Positions 39,696 to 48,259 of a stretch of DNA of 64,000 nucleotides are shown one piece after another. Numbering within the stretch: the stretch's first letter is position 1; every line of letters starts with the position of its first letter. A model generated the notes under the pieces. It made no database searches. It was not told where the DNA came from and saw only the letters and a list, made by a program, of their open reading frames with translations. Where the stretch lies: positions 703,343 through 767,342 of the forward strand of contig NZ_BMNK01000002.1 of NCBI RefSeq assembly GCF_014646515.1, given 5' to 3'. Origin of the DNA: Nonomuraea glycinis (GTDB lineage: Bacteria; Actinomycetota; Actinomycetes; Streptosporangiales; Streptosporangiaceae). A program made the position numbers and the translations under genes.

Positions 39696-40946
39696 ATGGC
39701 TATCGACGGTGGACCGCGTACGGCCGTGGTGATCGGTGCCGGTGTGGTGGGCCTGTCCACCGCCTGGTTCCTCCAGGAGCGCGGCGTGGACGTGACCGTG
39801 GTGGACCGCGACGGCGTGGCCGCCGGCGCGTCCTGGGGCAACGCGGGCTGGCTCTCGCCCGGCCTCGCCATCCCGCTGAACGAGCCCGGCGTCCTGCGCT
39901 ACGGCCTGCGCTCGCTGCTCGACCGGGACGCCCCGCTGCACGTGCCGGCCACTCCGGACGTGGGCCTGTGGTCGTTCCTGGCCCGGTTCGCGCTGCACTG
40001 CAACTGGACGGACTGGGGCCGCGCCGTACAGGCCAACATGCCCTTCAACGAGGAGGCCCTGGAGGCCTTCGACGTGCTCGCCGCCAACGGCGTCGAAGCG
40101 CCCACCCACGACGCCCCGATCATGGCGGCGTTCGCGAACGCCCGGCAGGCGGTGTCGCTCCTGCACGAGCTGCGGCGGATCAACGACTCCGGGCTGGAGA
40201 TCCGCTACGCCGCCCTTGAGGGCGAGGCGCTGCGCGAGCAGGCGCCCCAGCTCTCGTCCGGGGCGCGGGCGGGCATCCGGCTGGACGGTCAGCGCTACGT
40301 CGACCCCGGCGCGTTCACCGAGTCGCTGGCCAGTGCCGTCACCGCGCGCGGCGCCACGATCCGCGCCGGTTTCCGGGTGAGCGGCGTACGCGCCGAGGCC
40401 GGCGGGCACACGGTCGTGTCCGACACCGGGGAGTCGCTCCGAGCCGACGCCGTCGTCCTGGCCACCGGCGCCTGGCTGAACCAACTCGGCAAGCAGTGGG
40501 GCGTCCGGACGCCGGTGCGCGCCGGGCGGGGTTACTCCTTCACCGTGCCGACGGACGAGCCCGTGCCCGGCCCGATCTACCTGCCGGCCGTCCGGGTGGC
40601 GTGCACGCCGTACCAGGGCAAGCTGCGGGTGGCCGGCACGATGGAGTTCCGCGACGCCGACGCCCCGCTCTACCAGCGGCGGGTCGAGGCGATCATCTCG
40701 TCCGCGCGGCCGCTGCTGTCCGGCGTCTCCTGGGAGGAGCGCACCGACACCTGGGTCGGCCCGCGCCCCGTCACCCCCGACGGCAAGCCGCTGGTCGGCG
40801 CCACGGCCGTGCCCGGCGTCTACGTCGCCGGTGGCCATGGCATGTGGGGGTTCACCCACGGCCCGGCCACCGGCCGCATGCTCGCCGAGCGGATCACGAC
40901 CGGCAAGCTCTCGGCGGCGCTGCGGGAGTTCGATCCCACCCGCTGA
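39696..40946 (+). CDS. FAD-dependent D-amino acid dehydrogenase-like enzyme
   Basis: 416 aa from ATG 39696 with GGAG eight bases upstream. DAO-family fold: AVVIGAGVVGLSTAWFLQ dinucleotide motif (about 9-26), DRDGVAAGASWGNAGWLSPG (about 40-59, the DadA signature after the FAD site) and the C-terminal WVGPRPVTPDGKPLVG and GGHGMWGFTHGPATGRM. Oxidises D-amino acids or other secondary amines to keto acids. Regulation by the preceding PucR-type protein is inferred from position. Confidence 0.9.
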   Translation: MAIDGGPRTAVVIGAGVVGLSTAWFLQERGVDVTVVDRDGVAAGASWGNAGWLSPGLAIPLNEPGVLRYGLRSLLDRDAPLHVPATPDVGLWSFLARFALHCNWTDWGRAVQANMPFNEEALEAFDVLAANGVEAPTHDAPIMAAFANARQAVSLLHELRRINDSGLEIRYAALEGEALREQAPQLSSGARAGIRLDGQRYVDPGAFTESLASAVTARGATIRAGFRVSGVRAEAGGHTVVSDTGESLRADAVVLATGAWLNQLGKQWGVRTPVRAGRGYSFTVPTDEPVPGPIYLPAVRVACTPYQGKLRVAGTMEFRDADAPLYQRRVEAIISSARPLLSGVSWEERTDTWVGPRPVTPDGKPLVGATAVPGVYVAGGHGMWGFTHGPATGRMLAERITTGKLSAALREFDPTR

Positions 40947-40963
40947 CCAGCTCGGAAAACGCG

Positions 40964-40994
40964 GTCGCCGCCACCTCATCGAGGTGGCGGCGAC
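40964..40994. terminator. Strong hairpin between convergent genes
   Basis: GTCGCCGCCACCTC-ATC-GAGGTGGCGGCGAC, a perfect 14-bp stem with a 3-nt loop. On the minus strand it is followed by CGCGTTTTCC, so it works best for the secreted-protein gene, and also lies 17 bases after the DadA-like stop. Confidence 0.85.
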
Positions 40995-41007
40995 GGTGCT
41001 GCCTGCG

Positions 41008-41304
41008 TCAGATAGCGGCGCCGATCGCGTGGTCGACCAGGTCGTAGTCTGCCGGGCAGGACAGGTGGTTGCGCTTGCCGTTGAACTTCTCGACCAGTTC
41101 CGCGGTGGTGTTGTCGTTCTCGCAGCGGATCCAGTGCTGGTACTCACGGGAGTAACGGCAGCTGGCGATCGAGGTGTCGTTGATGGAGTACAGCTTGCAC
41201 TCGATCGGCGGCGCCGCGGCGGCCGAGGCGGTGCCCGCGGAGAAGATGAGACCACCGGCGATCAGGCCGGGGGTGGCGAGCATGACAAGGGTGCGCTTGA
41301 GCAT
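41008..41304 (-). CDS. Small secreted cysteine-containing protein
   Basis: 98 aa. Signal peptide of about 28 residues (MLKRTLVMLATPGLIAGGLI, then ASAAAAP). Mature part of about 68 residues with four cysteines (ECKLYS, SCRYS, RCENDN, SCPADY), likely two disulfides. Ribosome site GGAGG. I do not recognise the family. It is followed by a strong terminator. It could be a small secreted inhibitor or surface protein; nothing in the sequence decides. Confidence 0.78.
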   Translation of the reverse strand: MLKRTLVMLATPGLIAGGLIFSAGTASAAAAPPIECKLYSINDTSIASCRYSREYQHWIRCENDNTTAELVEKFNGKRNHLSCPADYDLVDHAIGAAI

Positions 41305-41469
41305 GATTACCTCCGTGTGAGGCGGCGCCGGTCACCCGATGCCGCGAGTCGTTACGTTGCGTAGTCATGCTCGCGGCAAGGGCCACCGTCCCGCAGGAAA
41401 GCCATGGCGCACAATGGTCAAATCCTCGTCACGACCCGGTAGGGCGAACCGCCCTCGCTGCGCGCGGAG

Positions 41470-42519
41470 TCAGACCGCGGCCCGGTCCGCGAGAGGGCGA
41501 CGCCGCAGAGCCGGATCGGCCAGCGCGGGGGGACGCCAGGCGCCGTCCGGCTGGTACAGGTTCGTCCCCGGCGGGACGATCTCGTCGATCCGGTCCAGTG
41601 TCTCGTCGTCAAGAGTCAAGGAAGCGCCCTTCAACAGCCCGTCAAGCTGCTCCATCGTCCGCGGCCCGATGATCACCGAGGTGACCGCACGATGCGCGAG
41701 CGGGAAGGCCACCGCGAGCTCCGGCAGCGTCCGGCCCAGCTGCCCGGCCAGCTCGGCGAGCCGGTCCGCCACCTCCAGCTTGACCTGGTTCTCCGGGATC
41801 GTGGGGTCGAACCGGGCCGGGTTGAGCAGGGCCCGACCACGGGACAGGTCGCCGTCCACGCCCTTGCGATAGCGGCCGGACAGGAACCCGGAGGCCAGCG
41901 GCCCCCAGGTCAGCACGCCCATCCCCCAGCGCTCGCACACCGGCAGCACCGACGCCTCGACGCCACGGGCCAGCAAGGAGTACGGAGGCTGCTCCGTACG
42001 GAATCGCGGCAGTGCGCGGCGCTCGGCCACGTAGTGGGAGTCGACGATCTGCTCGGCCGGGAAGGTCGAGCAGCCGAACGCGCGGATCTTGCCCTGCCGC
42101 ACCAGGTCGCCCAGCACCGACAGCGTCTCCTCGACGTCGGTCGAGCGGTCCGGCCGATGCACCTGGTAGAGGTCGATCCAGTCGGTCCGCAGCCGCTTGA
42201 GGCTCTCCTCGACCTCCTGCACGATCCAGCGCCGCGAGTTGCCGCCCCGATTGGGCCCCTCTCCCATCGGGAAGTGCACCTTCGTGGCGAGCACGACATC
42301 GTTCCTGCGCCCCCGCAGCGCCTTGCCGACGATCTCCTCGGATTCGCCCGCCGAGTACATGTCGGCGGTGTCGACGAAGTTGATCCCCTGGTCGAGCGCG
42401 GCGTGGATGATGCGGACGCAGTCGTCGTGATCCGGGTTCCCCACGGCGCCCAGCATCATCGTCCCCAGGCAGTGGACGCTCACCTCGATGCCGGTGCCGC
42501 CAAGAGCGCGGTAGCGCAT
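41470..42519 (-). CDS. Aldo/keto reductase
   Basis: 349 aa from ATG 42519, six bases after AGGAGG. TIM-barrel AKR with the catalytic tetrad Asp-Tyr-Lys-His: FVDTADMYSAGESEE (Asp, Tyr), LATKVHFPMG (Lys) and DLYQVHRPD (His). NADPH-binding residues near VIIGPRTMEQLDG. Closest in look to the bacterial AKR subgroup with a 350-residue length (YhdN/Tas-like). Substrate unknown; single gene. Confidence 0.92.
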   Translation of the reverse strand: MRYRALGGTGIEVSVHCLGTMMLGAVGNPDHDDCVRIIHAALDQGINFVDTADMYSAGESEEIVGKALRGRRNDVVLATKVHFPMGEGPNRGGNSRRWIVQEVEESLKRLRTDWIDLYQVHRPDRSTDVEETLSVLGDLVRQGKIRAFGCSTFPAEQIVDSHYVAERRALPRFRTEQPPYSLLARGVEASVLPVCERWGMGVLTWGPLASGFLSGRYRKGVDGDLSRGRALLNPARFDPTIPENQVKLEVADRLAELAGQLGRTLPELAVAFPLAHRAVTSVIIGPRTMEQLDGLLKGASLTLDDETLDRIDEIVPPGTNLYQPDGAWRPPALADPALRRRPLADRAAV

Positions 42520-42587
42520 GGCCACCCTCCTAAGACTCGGTACGTGATCCGCACCGTAAAGCGTGGACCCCGCTCCAGGTCAAATCC

Positions 42588-43847
42588 TCACCAATTGGCC
42601 GGCAGGCCCGGGGTGGTCGGGGGCAGGGCGTGGCCCGGCGGGTGGATGACGTAGGCGATGCCGCCGCTGCTGGAGCCGCGCAGCCAGACGTTCTCGAACG
42701 CGGCCCTCGGATAGACGTGCCGCACGCGGGCGTTGCTGGGGGAGGCGGGATCGTTGGCGATCACGTCGCCGGTCGCGGTGAACCCGACGACCACCATGAT
42801 GTGGCCGTCGGTGCCGTAGCCCGCGCCCGGCAGCTCGTCCTTCTTGAACGACTGCGAGGTGATCACCGGGATGCCGGCGCCGATCAGGCGCTCCAGCTCG
42901 GTCAGCGTGCGCAGCCGGGTGATGAACCCGTCCACGCCGTAGCGGCCGGCGTAGGCGACGTTGAACGGCCAGTTGCCGGCGCCCTGGTAGGCGTGGTCGT
43001 AGGTGTGGCGGGCGGCGTGGTCCACTTCCGGATCGGGGTCGGCCGGGTTCACCCAGGAGGTGTCCTGCGCGCTCGGCCACCGGTCCCAGTAGCCGAGCAC
43101 CATGGTGGTCGAGGTGGGGCTGCACCAGGCCTGGCCGCCGCCGTTCCACTCCGGGTAGTGGCCCTGGTGGACCCGCTGGGAGCGGCGGGGGACGTCCAGT
43201 TCGGTCCCCCAGGCGCCGCCCGCCGGGCTGACCGGCACCTTCTCGCGCCGCGGAACGCGGGAGGCCATCGCGCCGAGGGTGCGCACGCGCGGCGCGACGG
43301 TGGAGCCGGGCGTCCGGTAGAGGGTGACCCGGAGCTGGTAGGCGTCGATCCGCCGGCCCTTCGCCGCGACGAGCGTGTCGACGGCCACGTTCGCGTCGGC
43401 GTCGCCCTGCCCTCGCACCGAGGTGCGCTGGATGTCGCCGTCGCCGTAGGCCCAGCGGCCCAGCACGTACCACTTGGTCAGCCCGGAGCCGTTGCGGGCG
43501 CGCGCCTCGACCTGCATCCAGCTCCCGGCCGGGACGTCGGCGGTCCAGGAGGCGATCAGCTCGGTGGCGGGGAAACCGAGCGCCCGCTCGGGGCCGGTCC
43601 AGCGGGCGTACTCCCACGTGCTGGTGCCGAGCGCGTCGGTGTAGGAGGTGGTGCCGGTGGCGGCGGCGAAGGACAGGCCGTCGTCGGTGCCCGTCCCGTC
43701 GGCGGCGCCGGCGGCGAACACGGCCCGCTGGTAGACGACGTCGGCCGGCTTGGTCCCGACCTTCTCCTGGCCGGCGGCGGGGGTGGCGAGCGCTGTCGCC
43801 AGCAGGACGGTGGAGAGGAAGCCGGTCACCACGGTCAGCCTGCGCAT
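42588..43847 (-). CDS. Secreted C39-family cysteine peptidase
   Basis: 419 aa from ATG 43847; signal peptide 1-25 (RLTVVTGFLSTVLLATALA). An N-terminal beta-rich domain (about 40-190) precedes the papain-fold peptidase_C39_2-like domain: GGQAWCSPTSTTMVLGYW (catalytic Cys about 250), GHIMVVVGF (His) and DVIANDPAS (Asn/Asp). Such proteins cleave extracellular peptides; unlike the C39 domains of bacteriocin exporters, this one is free and secreted. The gene is between an aldo/keto reductase and a kinase gene, both on the same strand. Confidence 0.85.
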   Translation of the reverse strand: MRRLTVVTGFLSTVLLATALATPAAGQEKVGTKPADVVYQRAVFAAGAADGTGTDDGLSFAAATGTTSYTDALGTSTWEYARWTGPERALGFPATELIASWTADVPAGSWMQVEARARNGSGLTKWYVLGRWAYGDGDIQRTSVRGQGDADANVAVDTLVAAKGRRIDAYQLRVTLYRTPGSTVAPRVRTLGAMASRVPRREKVPVSPAGGAWGTELDVPRRSQRVHQGHYPEWNGGGQAWCSPTSTTMVLGYWDRWPSAQDTSWVNPADPDPEVDHAARHTYDHAYQGAGNWPFNVAYAGRYGVDGFITRLRTLTELERLIGAGIPVITSQSFKKDELPGAGYGTDGHIMVVVGFTATGDVIANDPASPSNARVRHVYPRAAFENVWLRGSSSGGIAYVIHPPGHALPPTTPGLPANW

Positions 43848-43946
43848 GGACCTACCTTCTCTGACGGCGCTCGATCGCGGCCGACAGTAGGCAACGTGGG
43901 CGTGAAACACATCGGCAAATCTACGTATGGCACCGGCCATGCGGCC

Positions 43947-45242
43947 TCAGCCCTTGTACCGCCCCTTGGCCTTACCGGCCGTGCCCTGCTTCTTGGCCTG
44001 CCCGGGCGGCACCTGCTTCTTGGCCTGGCCCGGTGGGATCCGCTTCTTCTTCGCCTGGCCGGGTGGGACCCAGGAGCTGCTGGACTTCGTGGCGGTGGCC
44101 TGCGGCTGGTCCCGGTCCTGCGTACGCCGGGACGACGGGGACTTGGTCCGCTTGTGCGACATGCGCTGGACGTACAGAATGCCGCTCTTCGCCGCGCGGG
44201 CGGCGTCCGAGGGGGTCTCCATGGCGGACGGCGGGATGATCGCGGCGGGGTGGTGCGTGGGCTCGGAGTGCCCCGAGGTGGTGACCACGCAGACGATCAG
44301 CGCCGCCATGGCCGCGGCCTCCCGCCCGTGCACCGCCACCTTCCGGCGCACCGCCCGCCACCGCACGCCCAGGGGCCTCGCGGGAGCGCGCGTCTCGGTG
44401 GACGGCGCGGCGGCGGCCGGCTTCGGCTCGAACAGCGCCGCGACGCGCTCAAGCTGCTCCTGTACGCGGGCCGAACCGGTCCGCTCGCCGGGGTCCTTCT
44501 CCAGCAGACCGCTGATGACCGGGGCCAGCTCCCCGGCCTGGTCGAACGGCGCGGGCGAGGAGGTCACCACCGCGCTCAGGGTGGCCTGCTCGCTGCCCTG
44601 GGCGAACGGGGTGCGGCCCTCGACGGCCGCGTACAGCGTCGCGCCGAGCGACCACAGGTCCGACCGCGCAGTGGCGGGCCCGCCACGAGCACGCTCAGGG
44701 GCGATGTACGCGGCCGTGCCCATCACGACGTTCGCCTGCGGGCGCTCGTCGTCCAGCGTGGTGGCGAGCCCGAAATCGGTCAGGATCGCGCTCCCCTCGC
44801 CGGTGAGCAGGATGTTGGCCGGCTTCACGTCGCGGTGCAGAACCCCTGCGGCGTGCGCGGCGCGCAGCGCGGCCAGCACCTCCAGCCCGATCCGGGTGAC
44901 GGTGGCGACCGGCAGCGTCCCCCGGCCGGCGATCACGGTGGCGAGGCTGCTGGACGGGACGTACTGCATGATGATCCACGGCCGCTCGTCCGCCAGCACC
45001 ACGTCGTACACGGCCGCGATGTTCGGATGCGTCAGGCGGGCGGCGATGCGCGCCTCCCGCATGGTGCGCGCGATCTGCTCCTCGTGCTGCGGTCCGGAGA
45101 CGGTCAGCTCCTTGACCGCCACCTCGCGGTCCAGCAGCTCGTCGTGGGCGCGCCAGACGGTGCCCATGCCGCCGGAGCCCAGCTTGGCCCGCAATCGATA
45201 GCGTCCGCCCAGCAACCATCCTTCGTACCGCGCATTGGCCAT
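43947..45242 (-). CDS. Ser/Thr protein kinase with basic repeat tail
   Basis: 431 aa. The kinase domain is complete: GSGGMGTVW loop (about 22-30), VAVKEL with the ATP-binding Lys (about 44), HRDVKPANILL, TDFGLA and APERARGG. A membrane segment follows at about 307-322 (AAAMAALIVCVVTTSG), which puts the last 100 residues outside. That tail carries three copies of (I/V)PPGQAKK and ends in Lys/Arg-rich sequence, suggesting binding to anionic polymers such as cell-wall material. A PknB-like sensor without PASTA domains. Confidence 0.9.
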   Translation of the reverse strand: MANARYEGWLLGGRYRLRAKLGSGGMGTVWRAHDELLDREVAVKELTVSGPQHEEQIARTMREARIAARLTHPNIAAVYDVVLADERPWIIMQYVPSSSLATVIAGRGTLPVATVTRIGLEVLAALRAAHAAGVLHRDVKPANILLTGEGSAILTDFGLATTLDDERPQANVVMGTAAYIAPERARGGPATARSDLWSLGATLYAAVEGRTPFAQGSEQATLSAVVTSSPAPFDQAGELAPVISGLLEKDPGERTGSARVQEQLERVAALFEPKPAAAAPSTETRAPARPLGVRWRAVRRKVAVHGREAAAMAALIVCVVTTSGHSEPTHHPAAIIPPSAMETPSDAARAAKSGILYVQRMSHKRTKSPSSRRTQDRDQPQATATKSSSSWVPPGQAKKKRIPPGQAKKQVPPGQAKKQGTAGKAKGRYKG

Positions 45243-45357
45243 ATAGCCAGAACTATCGGATCAAGGTCACCTCGCACAACGCATCTGCTCAACACCGCAC
45301 AGATCGCGCGCGTGGAAGGATCGGGTTCATCACCGTAAGCGGAAAGGCACCTGTGAG

Positions 45358-45819
45358 ATGGCCCCGAACATCGCGAAAGCTGATCGCGTAGAACTGCCCG
45401 AACTGCTCGACTTCCTGCGCCCCAGGCATCACGGCCTGCTGTCGACCACTCGCGCCGACGGCCGGCCCCAGCTCTCGCCGGTCACCTGCGGGGTCGACGC
45501 CGAGGGCCGGATCGTGGTCTCCACCTATCCCGACCGGGCCAAGGCCCGCAACGCCCGCCGCGACCAGCGGGCCTCGATCTGCGTCCTGTCCGACACCTGG
45601 GACGGCCCGTACGTCCAGGTGGACGGCCGTGCCGAGGTGCTGGACATGCCGGAGGCCCTGGACGGGCTCGTCGAATACTTCCGGTGCATCTCCGGTGAGC
45701 ACCCGGACTGGGACGAATACCGTGCGGCCATGCGCCGCCAGGACAAGTCCCTGATCCGTCTGCACATCGAGCGCTGGGGCCCCATCGCGACCGGCGGCTT
45801 CCCCGCCCGCCTGGCGTAG
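45358..45819 (+). CDS. PPOX-class F420/FMN-dependent enzyme
   Basis: 153 aa, split-barrel flavin reductase fold: HHGLLSTTRADGRPQLSPVT (about 24-43), VVSTYPDRAKARNARRDQRA and the C-terminal LHIERWGP. This is the pyridoxamine-5'-phosphate-oxidase-like family that in actinomycetes often uses F420. Reduces small molecules or senses redox state; substrate unknown. Converges on the DUF488 gene with four bases between the stops. Confidence 0.9.
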   Translation: MAPNIAKADRVELPELLDFLRPRHHGLLSTTRADGRPQLSPVTCGVDAEGRIVVSTYPDRAKARNARRDQRASICVLSDTWDGPYVQVDGRAEVLDMPEALDGLVEYFRCISGEHPDWDEYRAAMRRQDKSLIRLHIERWGPIATGGFPARLA

Positions 45820-45823
45820 CCGG

Positions 45824-46177
45824 TCAGCCGTGCTGGTCCTTGAGGTGGTCGCGGAGCACGACGGCCTGGTTGTGCTCGGTGTCCTTGGCGGCGTAGAGCA
45901 GCGTCACCGGGCCCTTCGCGGCGGCCTCCAGCAGGGGCTCGATCGCCTCGGGGCGTTCGGCCAGCTCGGCTCGGTAGCGGGTGGCGAACTCGGGGAAGCG
46001 TTCGGGGCGGTGGCCGAACCACTGGCGCAGCTCCGTCGAAGGGGCGGCGTCGCGCGCCCAGCCGTCGAGCCGCAGGTCACTCTTGCGTACGCCTCGGGGC
46101 CACATGCGGTCCACGAGGAAAACCGCGCCTGACGGTGTCGTGTGGTCGTACACGCGCTGGATGCTGATCGGTCCCAT
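45824..46177 (-). CDS. DUF488 family protein
   Basis: 117 aa from ATG 46177 after GGAGG. QRVYDHTTPSGAVFLVDRMW followed by PRGVRKSDL, then WFGHRPERFPEF and VTLLYAAKDTEHNQAVVLRD are the family's conserved segments; the last contains the cysteine-less variant of the usual LLCxxxD strand. Function unknown. Confidence 0.92.
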   Translation of the reverse strand: MGPISIQRVYDHTTPSGAVFLVDRMWPRGVRKSDLRLDGWARDAAPSTELRQWFGHRPERFPEFATRYRAELAERPEAIEPLLEAAAKGPVTLLYAAKDTEHNQAVVLRDHLKDQHG

Positions 46178-46204
46178 CCTCACCTCCTACCCAGGGGCTG
46201 CGAT

Positions 46205-46235
46205 TTGCCTTTGACGTGCGGGTCAAGGGTTACCG
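46205..46235 (+). promoter_or_regulatory. MerR-type promoter of the MDR-MerR operon
   Basis: TTGCCT (46205-46210), a 19-bp spacer containing TTGAC-GTGCGG-GTCAA, then TTACCG (46230-46235). A spacer two bases longer than normal with a dyad inside is the hallmark of promoters activated by MerR proteins; the MerR gene is the second gene of this operon. Confidence 0.7.
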
Positions 46236-46270
46236 TCGCGGAGCCGTACAGACCCTTCGGAAGGATCGTC

Positions 46271-47311
46271 ATGACCCGCACCTCTCGTGAAGTCCGGCTC
46301 GTCAGCAAGCCCGCAGGGCTGCCGGGGCCGGCGCATTTCGTTGTCACCGAGACGCCGCTGCCGGTGCCGAAGGACGGCGAGGTCCTGGTCAGGAACCACT
46401 ACTTCCAGGTCTTCCCCGCCATGCTGCGCACCATGATCGGCGGTGGCACCGAGGCGCACCCGGCGCTGTTCCCGGGCGACACGCTGCTGGGGCCGGCGGT
46501 CGGGGAGGTCGTCTCGGCCCCCGGGACAAGCCCGCTGCGGACGGGTGAGCTGGTCTCGCACTGGCTGGGCTGGCGTGAGTACGCGGCCGTGCCCACCGAG
46601 GCCTGCACCCCGCTGGGTGACGACACGCTGCCCGACCCGGTCGCCCACCTGTCGCAGGGGTGGACGGCGTACGGCGCGCTCACCCGGGCCGCCAAGGTGC
46701 GGCCCGGCGACACGGTGTTCGTGACCGGTGGCGCGACCGCGGTCGGTGTGCTGGCCGGGCAGATCGCCCGCCTGCTGGGCGCGGGGCGGGTGATCGGCAC
46801 CACCGGGTCACCGGAGAAGGCGGCCAGGATGGTCGCCGAGTTCGGCTACGACGCGGCGCTGCTGCGTGGCGCGGAGCCGATCGCCGACCAGCTGGCCAAG
46901 GCCGCGCCGGAAGGTATCGACGTGCTGCTGGACACCGTCGGCGGCGACCAGCTGGAGGCGGCGGTCGCGGCGGCCCGGCCCGAAGCCAGGCTCGTCCTGG
47001 TGGGAGTGCTGGCCGCGCAACTGTCCCCGGAGGGCACCGGCGCGACGGCGCCGCCGGTCACGTTCGACGCGAGCCTGCTCATCCTCAGGCGGATCCAGCT
47101 GCTCGGTTTCACCGCCCAGGACCATCCGGACGCGCTGCCGGAGTGGATCGAGCGCTTCGACGGCTGGCTCCGCTCCGGGGCCATCACCTTCCCGCACGTC
47201 CGGGTGGCAGGCATAGAGCACGCCACCCGGGTGTTGCAGGAGACGATCGACGGGCGGCATCTGGGGACCGTCGTCGTGGACGTCAACGGGAGAGCGGATG
47301 CGGATCGGTGA
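46271..47311 (+). CDS. MDR-family NADP-dependent oxidoreductase
   Basis: 346 aa from ATG 46271 (ribosome site GGAAGG). Leukotriene-B4-dehydrogenase/prostaglandin-reductase-like branch: VRNHYFQVFPAMLRTM near 48, VSHWLGWREYAAVP near 98, Rossmann motif VTGGATAVGVLAGQIARLLG near 155 and TTGSPEKAARMV. No zinc ligands. Reduces activated double bonds with NADPH. The 3' end overlaps the MerR gene by 14 bases and both share a MerR-type promoter, so the enzyme is probably induced by a reactive substrate. Confidence 0.9.
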   Translation: MTRTSREVRLVSKPAGLPGPAHFVVTETPLPVPKDGEVLVRNHYFQVFPAMLRTMIGGGTEAHPALFPGDTLLGPAVGEVVSAPGTSPLRTGELVSHWLGWREYAAVPTEACTPLGDDTLPDPVAHLSQGWTAYGALTRAAKVRPGDTVFVTGGATAVGVLAGQIARLLGAGRVIGTTGSPEKAARMVAEFGYDAALLRGAEPIADQLAKAAPEGIDVLLDTVGGDQLEAAVAAARPEARLVLVGVLAAQLSPEGTGATAPPVTFDASLLILRRIQLLGFTAQDHPDALPEWIERFDGWLRSGAITFPHVRVAGIEHATRVLQETIDGRHLGTVVVDVNGRADADR

Positions 47312-47684
47312 CGCGGCGGCTGCGGCGGGCACGACGCCCAGGGCGCTGCGGTTCTACGAGCAGCGCGGGCTGCTGCCCCCGGCCTCGCGGACCGCGACCG
47401 GGCAGCGGCGCTACGGTCCGCGCGACGTGGCCAGGGTGCGGCTGATCCGCCGGCTGCTGTCGGTGGGGCTGACCGTCGAGGACGTGCGCGGCTGCCTGGC
47501 GGATCCGGTGGTCGTGTTCGACGGCGACACGCTGCCGCCGTGCGATGCGCCCGAGTGCGCGTTCACGCAGACGTCGGCGATCATCGAGCGCCGGTTGGAT
47601 GTGCTCAACGCCGAGATCTCCCGTCTGGCCGGGCTGCGCGACCAGCTCAGGGAGGCCGTGGGCCACGGCGTCGCCGCCCGTTGA
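47298..47684 (+). CDS. MerR family regulator
   Basis: 128 aa. Winged HTH: MRIGDAAAAAGTTPRALRFY, EQRGLLPPASRTATGQRRYG and RLIRRLLSVGLTVEDVRGCL. After the coiled helix, PPCDAPECAF gives two cysteines in the effector region, which could bind a metal or sense electrophiles. It overlaps the oxidoreductase gene and should act at the 19-bp-spacer promoter at 46205. Confidence 0.92.
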   Translation: MRIGDAAAAAGTTPRALRFYEQRGLLPPASRTATGQRRYGPRDVARVRLIRRLLSVGLTVEDVRGCLADPVVVFDGDTLPPCDAPECAFTQTSAIIERRLDVLNAEISRLAGLRDQLREAVGHGVAAR

Positions 47685-47685
47685 G

Positions 47686-47710
47686 GTTTTCCGCCGGTGG
47701 GCTCGGATAG
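47686..47710 (+). promoter_or_regulatory. SigB-like promoter of the CsbD gene
   Basis: GTTT-N15-GGATAG, one mismatch from the GNNT-N15-GGGTAG elements before the hemerythrin, DUF4383 and ferritin-like genes; 38 bases upstream of the start codon and right after the MerR stop. Confidence 0.55.
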
Positions 47711-47747
47711 AGGACGGGTTCATCCGAGACAGCGATAGGGGCGGAAC

Positions 47748-47942
47748 ATGGGCGCCGACGACAAGGTTTCGAACAAGGCCGAAGAGCTGAAGGGCAAGGC
47801 CAAGGAGGGCGTGGGCCGGGTGACCGACGACGAGCGCCTTGAGGCTGAGGGCCACGCCGACCAGGGCAAGAGCAAGCTCAAGCAGGCCGGCGAGAAGGCG
47901 AAGGACGCCACGAAGAACGTCAAGGACGCTTTCAAGCACTGA
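47748..47942 (+). CDS. CsbD-like general stress protein
   Basis: 64 aa, highly charged: NKAEELKGKAKEGVGRVTDD and EAEGHADQGKSKLKQAGEK are the two halves of the CsbD domain. Small intrinsically flexible protein, a classical SigB-dependent general stress product whose molecular role is unknown. The promoter before it fits this class. Confidence 0.93.
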   Translation: MGADDKVSNKAEELKGKAKEGVGRVTDDERLEAEGHADQGKSKLKQAGEKAKDATKNVKDAFKH

Positions 47943-47967
47943 GTCAGGCCGCGGGGTGGTCGTCAGG

Positions 47968-48249
47968 TCAGGAGCGGACGAGCCTGGCGATCGCCTCGGA
48001 CGCCTCCTTGACCTTGGCCTCCGCCTCCGGGCCGCCCTTGAGGGTGGCCTCGGCCACGCAGTGGGCCAGATGCTCCTCCAGCAGGGAGATCGCGAAGGAC
48101 TGCAGGGCGCTGCTGGTCGCGGAGACCTGGGTGAGAATGTCGATGCAGTATTTGTCGTCCTCCACCATCCGCTCCAGGCCGCGCACCTGGCCTTCGATGC
48201 GGCGCAGCCGCCGCTGGTGGTTCTGCTTGTTCTCGGTGTAGCCGACCAT
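47968..48249 (-). CDS. CsoR/DUF156-type metal-sensing repressor
   Basis: 93 aa, all-helical: [37 protein letters not shown] and [13 protein letters not shown]. The Cys in KYCIDIL and the His and Cys in EEHLAHC are the C-H-C copper(I) ligands of CsoR. In apo form CsoR binds DNA; metal releases it. A G-tract palindrome of the CsoR kind lies just upstream (48260), but no copper pump or chaperone gene adjoins, so this is an orphan copy. Confidence 0.92.
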   Translation of the reverse strand: MVGYTENKQNHQRRLRRIEGQVRGLERMVEDDKYCIDILTQVSATSSALQSFAISLLEEHLAHCVAEATLKGGPEAEAKVKEASEAIARLVRS

Positions 48250-48259
48250 CCTCGTACTC

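Noticed and set aside
42588-43847. C39 peptidase as the maturation enzyme of the micropeptides
   Set aside because: It is secreted, not fused to an exporter, and about 5 kb away behind unrelated genes; nothing links it to the peptides.
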